In this document: positions 1 to 5,630 of the stretch, in pieces
How the letters are laid out: each line of letters starts with the position of its first letter
How positions within the stretch are numbered: position 1 is the first letter of the stretch
Assembly: GCA_022574115.1 (NCBI GenBank)
Contig: JACZSS010000009.1
Location: 1 to 14,702, forward strand
Origin: Candidatus Heimdallarchaeota archaeon
GTDB taxonomy: Archaea; Asgardarchaeota; Heimdallarchaeia; Heimdallarchaeales; Kariarchaeaceae
Reading direction: 5' to 3'
Length of the DNA: 14,702 nucleotides
Program-made: the position numbers and the translations under genes
Notes under the pieces: generated by a model
Databases searched by the model: none
Seen by the model: the letters and a program-made list of their open reading frames with translations, nothing else
Told to the model about the DNA's origin: nothing

Positions 1-488
1 GTGGCTTCGAGGGTGTAGCCGGTTGTCTTGACGACGGCGGCGACGGCGATGCGACCCGGAGCGACCAGAGAGGCGTGGGCCCCGGCGCGGTGGATGCGGG
101 CCGAGCCGGCGATGGGCGACGAGCCGTTGCGGCCGGCGCCGGTGGGGAGAAAGTAAAACTGCTGGCAAAACGCGGTGGCGCGCTTGATCGTGCGCGTGTC
201 GCGCATGTCGGTCATGAGCCGGAAGTTGTCGCTCTTCCAGAACTTCGACGGGTTGCAGCGCGGGCGCTCGTGTTTGTCGGTGACCCGGACGGCCAGGTGC
301 AGACCGGCCTCGTTCCAGGCGGCGAATACGTCGGCGAAGGCCGGGGCATCATCGAGATCGCCCAACGGCGGCAGGCGGTACGCATCGTCCCATTCGTCGA
401 GGTCGCCGTCGACCGTGGGTGAAGCGTCCATGTAGCGCAGGGCGATCTCGAAGCGAAAGAGCAATCGGTTGGGAACGAGTTGGGACAT
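1..488 (-). CDS. CBM9-like carbohydrate-binding protein, partial (3' end outside window)
   Basis: The reading frame opens with ATG at 488 and stays open to base 1, giving about 162 residues. It has no stop inside the window, so the gene is incomplete. Near residues 25-35 it has the segment TVDGDLDEWDDAY, typical of the first strands of CBM9/DOMON-like sugar-binding domains (VDG.LDE.W). Further on come AWNEAGLHLAVRVTD and SDNFRLMTDMRDTRT, which match the alternating beta-strand pattern of that fold. No signal peptide is visible, since the N-terminus MSQLVPNRLLFRFEIALRY is not a clear export signal. GC-rich codon use matches the next two genes but not the AT-rich part of the window. It is divergent from the beta-propeller gene at 731, with palindromic repeats in between. 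A role in recognising or processing sugars fits both genes but is inference. The family is fairly sure; the substrate is unknown. Confidence 0.68.
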   Translation of the reverse strand, partial: MSQLVPNRLLFRFEIALRYMDASPTVDGDLDEWDDAYRLPPLGDLDDAPAFADVFAAWNEAGLHLAVRVTDKHERPRCNPSKFWKSDNFRLMTDMRDTRTIKRATAFCQQFYFLPTGAGRNGSSPIAGSARIHRAGAHASLVAPGRIAVAAVVKTTGYTLEA

Positions 489-535
489 CGTGGTTGATCG
501 TTCGCCGCATCAGAACGTTTTCGCGCCGGCCTGAC

Positions 536-565
536 GCATGCCCACGCGAACAGCCGTGGGCATGC
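536..565. repeat. Perfect 11-bp stem hairpin
   Basis: The sequence gcatgcccacg (536-546) is followed by an 8-base loop and its exact reverse complement cgtgggcatgc (555-565). No T-tract follows on either strand, so it is not a standard intrinsic terminator. It sits between two divergent genes together with the larger palindrome at 571-660. A repeated palindromic element (REP/MITE-like) is the most likely reading. Confidence 0.6.
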
Positions 566-570
566 CACCC

Positions 571-660
571 GCCAGTGTGCCACTGCTCTGTGAGCAGTGC
601 GCTCTTGAAGGTCGCTTTCGGCGGACAGAAGCACTGCTGACACAGCAGTGGCACTCGGCG
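571..660. repeat. Compound palindrome, nested hairpins
   Basis: Two small perfect hairpins lie inside a larger inverted repeat. The first is cactgctc/gagcagtg (581-588 and 592-599, 3-base loop). The second is cactgctg/cagcagtg (632-639 and 643-650, 3-base loop). The flanks gccagtgtgccactgct (571-587) and agcagtggcactcggc (645-660) are near-reverse complements, so the whole 90 bases can fold on itself. This cactgct...agcagtg theme resembles dispersed intergenic palindromes I remember from planctomycete genomes; that link is from memory and unverified. There is no coding potential here. Confidence 0.6.
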
Positions 661-730
661 CGGCGCATCGTTGCGTTGACGTTCGGCCATCGTACTGGTA
701 ACTCGGGGCGCGTAAAGAGGAGCGTTCGCG

Positions 731-1708
731 ATGCCGCCGTTCTTTGATCCGCGAGAAGGAATTGTCATTCGCCAACCGCCGGGCGAGGGCACCGGCTATT
801 GGGCTGGCGCGCCGACGGTTTGGTATGACGCGCCGTCGTCGACGTTCTATCTGGCCTATCGCCTTCGCAGGCCTCGCCGGAGCGAGACGGATCGCGGCGT
901 TGCGCCGGATCGTGGGGGTGAGACGCGGATTGCGGTGAGCCGCGATGGCGTGCAGTTCGAGGATGTCTGGCGGGCCGAGAAGGCGCAGTTCGACTCGCCG
1001 AGCATCGAACGGTGTGCGCTCGTGCACACGCGTGACGACCGATGGCACTACTTTGTCAGCTATGTGGACGGTGCGGACGGACGGTGGCGGACGGATCGGC
1101 TCGAAGCGGGCGCCGTCGAGTTGCTGGACCCGGCCGGACGCGTGCCCGTGTTTGCGGCCGAGCCGCTGGGCATCGAAGGGGTCAAGGATCCGAAGGTCGT
1201 TGTGGTCGGTTCGGTCTATTGGATGCTGCTGAGCTATGTACCCAAGCCGACCGACGACGTGGCGGCCGACGCGATGCACAGCACGGCCGACGTGTACAAC
1301 ACGGGTCTGCTGCAGTCGTGTACGGCGGTGGCGAGTAGCTTTGACGCGGTGCACTGGCAGTGGCACGGTGACGCGATGCGCCCGGAGCCGGCGTCGGGCG
1401 CTTGGGACGCCTACGCGCGACGGGTCAGCACGGTGTGGACCGACGGGGCCATGTTCGTCGGCTTCTACGACGGCTCGGCGAGCGTCGAGGAAAACTACGA
1501 GGAACGCACGGGCGTGGCCGTGAGTTCCGATCTGATGCGCTTTCGAAGCCTCACGCCGGCCGAACCGGCCATCGTCTCGCCGGATGGATCGGGTTCGCTG
1601 CGCTACGTCGATGTCGTGCAGGTCGGCCGGACGCGATGGTACTACTACGAAGTGGCCCGGGCCGACGGAAGCCATGAGCTGCGCGTGTCGATCGTGCCCC
1701 AAGCCTAA
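731..1708 (+). CDS. Five-bladed beta-propeller protein, GH43/GH130-like
   Basis: The 325-residue protein has a strong ribosome binding site, aaagaggag at 714-722, eight bases before the ATG. Five repeated units of the shape (aromatic/charged)-(strand)-W/Y-Y-(strand) can be seen: around 22-44 (GYWAGAPTVWYDA, then YLAYRLRR), 92-112 (RCALVHTRDDRWHYFVSY), 150-169 (GVKDPKVVVVGSVYWMLL), 230-248 (RRVSTVWTDGAMFVGFYDG) and 290-320 (RYVDVVQVGRTRWYYYEVA). This is the signature of glycosidase-type five-bladed propellers. VKDPKV near 151-156 resembles the conserved DP segment of such enzymes. No signal peptide is present, so it is probably cytosolic. It could be a glycoside phosphorylase or hydrolase of the GH130/GH43 kind or a non-catalytic relative; I could not place all the acidic catalytic residues with certainty. 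The neighbouring CBM9-like gene supports a carbohydrate role. Confidence 0.66.
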   Translation: MPPFFDPREGIVIRQPPGEGTGYWAGAPTVWYDAPSSTFYLAYRLRRPRRSETDRGVAPDRGGETRIAVSRDGVQFEDVWRAEKAQFDSPSIERCALVHTRDDRWHYFVSYVDGADGRWRTDRLEAGAVELLDPAGRVPVFAAEPLGIEGVKDPKVVVVGSVYWMLLSYVPKPTDDVAADAMHSTADVYNTGLLQSCTAVASSFDAVHWQWHGDAMRPEPASGAWDAYARRVSTVWTDGAMFVGFYDGSASVEENYEERTGVAVSSDLMRFRSLTPAEPAIVSPDGSGSLRYVDVVQVGRTRWYYYEVARADGSHELRVSIVPQA

Positions 1709-1740
1709 TTCTCCGTCAAGGCTGATGCGACAGGTTGCCC

Positions 1741-1835
1741 TTGATGGGGTGGCCCGCCTCTTCAGAGGTGGGGAACACGAATTCGGCTGCCGGAATTCGC
1801 GTTCCCCACGGCTAAAGCCATGGGCCACCCGTCAA
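1741..1835. repeat. 95-bp imperfect inverted repeat (MITE/REP-like)
   Basis: The outer arms are ttgatggggtggccc (1741-1755) and gggccacccgtcaa (1822-1835), which pair with one base inserted and one mismatch. The inner arms gtggggaacacgaattc (1768-1784) and gaattcgcgttccccac (1793-1809) pair over 17 bases with one mismatch. The element fills most of the gap between the beta-propeller and aminotransferase genes. Its ccgtgggcatgccaccc/atgggccaccc vocabulary is shared in part with the palindromes at 536-660, so both may belong to one dispersed repeat family. It starts 32 bases after the stop codon and could also shape the 3' end of the upstream mRNA, but no T-run follows it. Confidence 0.65.
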
Positions 1836-1842
1836 AGAACGA

Positions 1843-1870
1843 CTGACAAAACCTAGCCACCGTCTATAAT
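1843..1870 (+). promoter_or_regulatory. Sigma70-like promoter, very short leader
   Basis: A ctgaca box (1843-1848) and a perfect tataat (1865-1870) are separated by 16 bases. The ATG of the aminotransferase is at 1879, only eight bases after the -10 box, so transcription would begin at or next to the start codon. No Shine-Dalgarno sequence is present in that gap. This suggests a leaderless or near-leaderless mRNA, if the promoter is real. Confidence 0.45.
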
Positions 1871-1878
1871 CGAACGTC

Positions 1879-2967
1879 ATGAGCAACGAGCACACCCTCG
1901 ATCCGGCACGCTTCATCTCGAGTCGGTGCAACGCGGTCGACGCCTCGGGCATTCGTAAGGTGTTCGATTTGGCCGGGAAGATGAAGGACCCGATTAACTT
2001 TTCGATCGGCCAGCCGGATTATGACGTCGACGAGCCGGTCAAACAGGCGGCGATTGCTGCGATTCGCGCCGGGCACAACGGGTATACGGTCACGCAGGGC
2101 ATCGCGCCGCTACGTGAAGGACTGACCGCACGTCTAACGGCCGAGTTGGGTTTCGAGCCGGCAGTGCTCGTGGTGTCCGGCGTGGCGGGCGGGTTGTTTC
2201 TGTCGCTGATGACGTGCGTCAATCCGGGCGATGAAGTGATCTTCCTCGACCCCTACTTCGTGATGTATCGCCATCTGGTGAACCTGGTCGGCGGGACGCC
2301 GGTGGCGGTGGACAGCTATCCCGATTTTGCGGTGCCGATCGATCGGGTCGAAGCGGCCATCACCGATCGCACGAAGGCGATCATCCTCAACTCACCGGGC
2401 AACCCGACGGGCGTGGTGTTCGACGCCGACGCACTCGGGGCCGTGGCCGACCTGGCCCGCCGGCATGATCTGGTGGTGATCTCGGACGAGATTTACTGCG
2501 ACCTCAGCTTCGACGGGGTGTCGCCCAGCCCGGCACCGCTGGCCCCCGAGCGGACGATTCTGCTGCGCGGCTTTTCAAAGGGCCACGGCATGACCGGGTG
2601 GCGGCTCGGGTATGCGGCCGGACCGCAGGTGTTGATCGAAGGGATGACGAAACTTCAGCAGTTCACCTACGTGTGCGCCCCGTCGATCGTCCAGCACGCG
2701 GGCGTGGCGGCGCTCGACGTGGCGGTGACGGGTCATGTTGAAGACTACACGCGGAAGCGCGACCTGGTCTGCGCCGAACTCGAGGGCCGCTTCGACTTCG
2801 TCCGGCCATCCGGCGGGTTCTACGTCTTCCCGCAAGCCCCGGCCGCCTACGCAACGGCCAGTGACTTCGTTGAACAGGCCATCGAACGCAACGTACTCAT
2901 CATCCCCGGCCAGGTCTTCTCGGCCCGGGACACCCACTTCCGCATCTCCTACGCCACCGACGACACC
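1879..2967 (+). CDS. Class I/II PLP aminotransferase, truncated at 3' end by a sequence junction
   Basis: About 362 residues of a fold-type I aminotransferase are present. Visible landmarks are SIGQPDYDV (42-50), NSPGNPTG (171-178), SDEIYCDLSFDG (202-213) with the Asp that contacts the pyridine nitrogen, the PLP lysine K234 in GFSKGHGMTGWRLGY, and the carboxylate-binding arginine in FRISYAT (354-360). These match aspartate/aromatic/alanine-type aminotransferases of about 370-400 residues. The normal final helix after FRISYATDD is missing. From about base 2965 the frame continues only by chance through antisense serA sequence to a stop at 3369, and that 130-residue tail is not part of the enzyme. 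ATG 1879 is chosen because the N-terminus aligns with family length and the promoter lies just before it. Exact amino-acid substrate is not predictable. Confidence 0.85.
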
Positions 2968-2970
2968 CGG
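2950..2970. other. Chimeric junction: aminotransferase / serA fragment
   Basis: Up to about 2964 the plus strand encodes a normal aminotransferase (FRISYATDD). From about 2983 backwards the minus strand encodes a normal serA (VIHNEDEPGVVG). The bases accgacgacacc (2956-2967) can be read convincingly in both genes, as ATDDT on plus and GVVG on minus, so a short shared sequence marks the joint. Both genes are broken exactly here and base composition changes across it. Confidence 0.8.
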
Positions 2971-3398
2971 TTCATCCTCATTATGGATCACAAGCACGTC
3001 TCCTTTTGGAATCATGTCAATCAAAAACTCGTTCACACGCACAATTCGCGGATCGTGATTGCCAAACAGCGTACCCATCACCAAGTTCTTACGGCCATTA
3101 ACGGTCACCTCAACCTCGATAAAGGTCGTAAAATCTCCGACTTCGGTTGTCTTGCTTTCTTCGATCGTAATGCCGCGTTCTCTGGCGATCGTTTGCGCAT
3201 TCACGTAATTGACGGTATCTCCACAGACCGGTGTAAGAAGTCCTCGAACAACCGCGATCGTAAGCGGTGCGACCAAGATGTTCGTGAGCTCGCCTCCGAA
3301 TCGGACGGACACAGACGTCACGCCTCCCCCGAACAGCTGTGTCTGAATCGATCCGATGCGCTCCGCTAACGTGAGCCAAGGCTTTAGATAACGCATCG
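2965..3398 (-). pseudogene. serA: Internal fragment of D-3-phosphoglycerate dehydrogenase
   Basis: The minus strand reads through the intervening (allosteric substrate-binding) domain of long-form SerA. In order it has RYLKPWLTLAERIGSIQTQL, RFGGELTNILVAPLTIAV, RGLLTPVCGDTVNYVNAQTI, ARERGITIEESKT, VMGTLFGNHDPRIVRVNEF and VLVIHNEDEPGVVG, the last being the opening strand of the ACT domain. Long-form SerA oxidises 3-phosphoglycerate in serine synthesis. The catalytic and NAD-binding parts (normally about 300 residues before this point) and the rest of the ACT domain are absent, so this piece cannot be a working enzyme. It has neither start nor stop of its own. Its GC content is between that of the two flanking blocks, suggesting a third source genome, probably bacterial. 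In the raw sequence it is fused in frame to the hydrolase N-terminus upstream. Confidence 0.85.
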
Positions 3399-3720
3399 TT
3401 TCAAAATCAAGTGAAAGCCTACTAACATCCATTTCTACTTTTTTCGATACGGTGATAGAACTAGATTTTTCCCGAGTTTCCACATAGTAGATTTTAATCT
3501 CCTTTGAGAGCGGTTGGGTCACCTCAACCCACCCCGTAGGGATTGAAAACCACCCAGGGATCAAAATTAATGATTTATTTCCGCCTTCATAGATATTAGG
3601 TGGTTCAGAGATCACAACTAAAACCTCTGTCTGATCATCCATTGTAATGTACTTGAGTTCCAAACTACACGATGGATCAAAAATAGACTTCCAATATTTA
3701 CTATCAGCACGATCGACCAT
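3399..3720 (-). CDS. Alpha/beta hydrolase, N-terminal fragment cut by a junction
   Basis: Only the first ~107 residues of the gene remain. The segment NKSLILIPGWFSIPTGW has the first core strand followed by the oxyanion-hole turn (PGW), and IKIYYVETREKSSS is the next strand and loop of the alpha/beta hydrolase fold. The nucleophile elbow GxSxG and the rest of the catalytic triad should follow, but the frame passes into serA at about base 3398. I prefer the ATG at 3720 over the in-frame TTG at 3729, which directly follows a TAA stop. The VETREK.SS pattern recalls archaeal hydrolases of this fold, from memory. AT-rich codon use agrees with the genes to its right. The exact breakpoint is uncertain by perhaps 10 bases around 3390-3402. 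Confidence 0.65.
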
Positions 3721-3778
3721 AAATCTCAATTATGCTTCATCTTTTGCCTTTTTTCAAGATAACTTTACGATTTTGAAT

Positions 3779-4264
3779 TCATTTGAAGTTGTGATAGAGT
3801 TCTGAATAGATATCCTCATTCTTACATGAAGGACAATATCCATATTCATAGATAAATTCTTCAAAATGTAATTTGTGATAACCTTCGCCACAACAAGGCG
3901 CTATACGAATTTTTTCATGTTCATAAAATGGAATTGAACACAACGAGCAGATAATCCATTCTTCTTGGCAATTATCACATTTAGTTGATCCAAATTTTTG
4001 TAAAACCTTACAAGTTGGACAGACTACAAAGTTGAGCTTCTGAAACTGTTCATTCTTTAGTTTGTTGTAATTTTCAACAATTTTTTGGAAATGATAAATC
4101 ATATAAAGAATGCTCAGAAAAGAAAATACGATGAGGAAATCGAGGAAATTTGTCGAATAGCTCGAGCTCAATTGTGCTAGTGAGAATACAAAGATGCTCA
4201 GTGCTAGGATAAAGATAGCATAGAAAATAAATATTTTTTTCTGGGTATCCTGCAACCAAATCAA
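3779..4264 (-). CDS. Two-TM membrane protein with zinc-ribbon and RING-like cysteine clusters
   Basis: The 161-residue protein has two hydrophobic helices (about 11-32 and 39-58), a short charged helix, then a cytosolic-looking cysteine-rich tail. The tail begins with CPTC (82-85) and CDNC (96-99), a four-cysteine zinc ribbon. A second cluster follows: CSLC (106-109), CC (124-125), H130, H133 and CPSC (144-147). The CCGEGYHKLHFEEF...YCPSC stretch resembles the second half of a RING/treble-clef finger, though one of the eight usual ligands is not apparent. Similar CPYCG..H..H..W...CP.C proteins are, as I recall, common in Asgard archaea. The start is TTG at 4264, since a TAG lies upstream in frame and the next ATG falls inside the second TM helix. 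A ttaggag motif sits almost against this TTG. Function is unknown; a ubiquitin-ligase-like or membrane scaffold role would be speculation. Confidence 0.72.
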   Translation of the reverse strand: MIWLQDTQKKIFIFYAIFILALSIFVFSLAQLSSSYSTNFLDFLIVFSFLSILYMIYHFQKIVENYNKLKNEQFQKLNFVVCPTCKVLQKFGSTKCDNCQEEWIICSLCSIPFYEHEKIRIAPCCGEGYHKLHFEEFIYEYGYCPSCKNEDIYSELYHNFK

Positions 4265-4305
4265 GCTCCTAAGAGGTGATGCGCAACAGTACTTCTAGTT
4301 GTCAT

Positions 4306-4315
4306 TTTAAAAAAT
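4306..4315 (-). promoter_or_regulatory. TATA-like box for the two-TM zinc protein
   Basis: On the minus strand an A/T block (gattttttaaaa) lies about 45 bases before the TTG at 4264. An archaeal TATA box places transcription start about 26 bases downstream, near 4285, giving a leader of about 20 bases that would contain the ttaggag motif. This is a position-based inference in AT-rich DNA. Confidence 0.3.
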
Positions 4316-4356
4316 CTAACCTGTCCTCTCCGTACTTCCCCCGTTAAACGAGCAAC

Positions 4357-4698
4357 TTACCCGCGTAAATTCTTGATAGATTCAACAAGGGTATCAATTA
4401 GAGCTTTCTCGTCATCGGTCACATTTGAATCTTTTAGTGCAACTTTGTTTGCATCATCAATAATTTTTATCTGGAGCTGTTTAAGTTTGTCTGAGTCCTT
4501 ATCAGAAATTACATTGTCGCTGACACTTTTAATAGAGAGCTTGACAAATTCTTGCAAATTATCATTAATTGAGAACAAGATCTCTTGTTCCTCGTCTGTA
4601 ATCTTATCATCCGAGAGCGCTAAATCTATCAAATCCTCCATTACACGATTTGCTTTTTGCAATCGGTCCAACACACCTTGGACTCCAGTGGATGTCAC
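4357..4698 (-). CDS. Small acidic helical protein with three ~30-residue repeats
   Basis: The 113-residue protein is highly charged and predicted all-helical. Three units share a turn-then-acidic-helix pattern: LALSDDKITDEEQEIL (26-41), KSVSDNVISDKDSDKL (57-72) and VALKDSNVTDDEKALI (86-101). They are spaced about 30 residues apart. Each has a short D-rich loop, a hydrophobic residue, Ser/Thr-Asp, then a helix. This looks a little like an EF-hand loop or a TerB-type helical repeat, but no loop has the full DxDxDG pattern, so calcium binding is not supported. The frame as given starts at GTG 4698. A TATA-like ttaaataa at 4701-4710 lies so close that the true start may be the GTG at 4674 (residue 9); a second A/T box at 4748-4758 would fit the longer form. 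No family recognised. Confidence 0.65.
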   Translation of the reverse strand: MTSTGVQGVLDRLQKANRVMEDLIDLALSDDKITDEEQEILFSINDNLQEFVKLSIKSVSDNVISDKDSDKLKQLQIKIIDDANKVALKDSNVTDDEKALIDTLVESIKNLRG

Positions 4699-4870
4699 GA
4701 TTTATTTAAGACACTTACCAATATGAACCTTCGCCAAAGAAAATATGATTTTAAATACGCAGGATAAAAATTTTTGAAATTAATTTTAATCTGTAGACTG
4801 GACGAGCCTAAAATTATAACGATCCGACGGGAGAAATAAAAATTAGTTCGCACATTCGAGCTATCCATTG

Positions 4871-5560
4871 TCACCTGATTTTATGATCTCTTCGTTTGGG
4901 TTTTTCTTGAGAGCTATATCTCTCTTGTGTCCAAGGATTAGCATTCTGGTGGTACCCTCGTACTTCCCAAAAACCACGCTCCCATTCAGCAGTGAAAATC
5001 ATTTTAGTCAACCATTTAGTTGATTTCCACAGATAGATTTGTGGCACTAATGATCTCAAGGGACCACCGTGATCACGATGAAGGGGTTTACCATCATGCT
5101 CAAAAGCAAGTAGAACATCATCTTCCAACAAATATCCTTCCTTTAGCGGTAGAGCTGTTGTATAACCAGACAATGCCTCAAAAGTGACGTAATTTGCTTC
5201 AGGTAACGGTTTGACAAGATCAAGAATTGTTGAAAATTTAATTCCAGCAAATTTTTGCTCAAGAAGTGACCAAGTTGTGACACAATGCAGATCAGATGTT
5301 TGGTCAGATCGAGGAAGTTGTTTGAATTCATCCCAAGTCCAACTCAATTGATTCTCTACTAATCCTTCGACAGATACGGTCCAATCTGTTCCATTAAATT
5401 TTGGAGTTCGTTCTGCTGACAGAACAGGCCATTTTTTTGCGAGATACTGACCAGGAGGAACTCTTTCGCGGTTTTCTTTTAGAGTTAGTGCCTCGTATTC
5501 TTCAACTGGAGGCGATACAGATACTGATCTAGCGAGTTTTTTCTTGCTAAAAATTCCCAT
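4871..5560 (-). CDS. Sulfite-oxidase-type molybdopterin oxidoreductase, cytosolic
   Basis: The 229-residue protein (counted from ATG 5560; positions below count the TTG at 5563 as residue 1) matches the oxidoreductase molybdopterin-binding domain (Oxidored_molyb, PF00174). RVPPGQYLAKKWPVLSAE (34-51) is the typical N-terminal segment of the short soluble sulfite-oxidase-like group. C94 in SDLHCVTTWS is the expected cysteine ligand of molybdenum. HGGPLRSLVPQIYLWKSTKW (165-184) is the cofactor-binding stretch, and the end GYHQNANPWTQERY corresponds to the family GYH..G.PW.EER. There is no twin-arginine or other export signal, unlike MsrP/YedY, so it should work in the cytosol. No partner heme subunit or cofactor-synthesis gene is adjacent, and the substrate is unknown. 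The ATG is preferred over the TTG three bases upstream. Confidence 0.88.
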   Translation of the reverse strand: MGIFSKKKLARSVSVSPPVEEYEALTLKENRERVPPGQYLAKKWPVLSAERTPKFNGTDWTVSVEGLVENQLSWTWDEFKQLPRSDQTSDLHCVTTWSLLEQKFAGIKFSTILDLVKPLPEANYVTFEALSGYTTALPLKEGYLLEDDVLLAFEHDGKPLHRDHGGPLRSLVPQIYLWKSTKWLTKMIFTAEWERGFWEVRGYHQNANPWTQERYSSQEKPKRRDHKIR

Positions 5561-5577
5561 CAATTCATTGTAAGCGA

Positions 5578-5593
5578 TTTAAAGTATTAAACT
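5578..5593 (-). promoter_or_regulatory. TATA-like box for the molybdoenzyme gene
   Basis: The minus-strand sequence tttaatactttaaa occupies about -19 to -33 relative to the ATG at 5560. With an archaeal spacing of about 26 bases, transcription would start at or beside the ATG, so a leaderless mRNA is likely. No Shine-Dalgarno motif is visible before this ATG, which agrees. Confidence 0.4.
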
Positions 5594-5630
5594 GTTGGTT
5601 AATGGTTAAAGTCTATTTTTGGTAGGATAC

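Noticed and set aside
536..660. Rho-independent terminators for the flanking genes
   Set aside because: The flanking genes diverge from here, so this is an upstream region for both, and no T-tract follows the stems.
212..1828. A 538-codon minus-strand frame opposite the beta-propeller gene
   Set aside because: It is a high-GC shadow frame: Arg/His/Pro-rich with no domain pattern. The plus-strand gene has a ribosome binding site and clear blade repeats, and the CBM9-like gene uses another frame.
2970..3369. The 3' part of the 496-codon plus-strand frame as a C-terminal extension of the aminotransferase
   Set aside because: It is the antisense of serA and resembles no aminotransferase ending.
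2575..3729. A 384-codon minus-strand frame appearing to be one gene
   Set aside because: It is a hybrid: hydrolase N-terminus, serA fragment, then antisense aminotransferase. Each part matches a different family and the joints coincide with composition changes.
4264..4305. A 14-codon leader peptide (ATG at 4305) overlapping the TTG start of the zinc protein
   Set aside because: The overlap is neat, but the TATA-like box lies over and just upstream of the ATG, so transcription would begin after it. Its length gives no statistical support.
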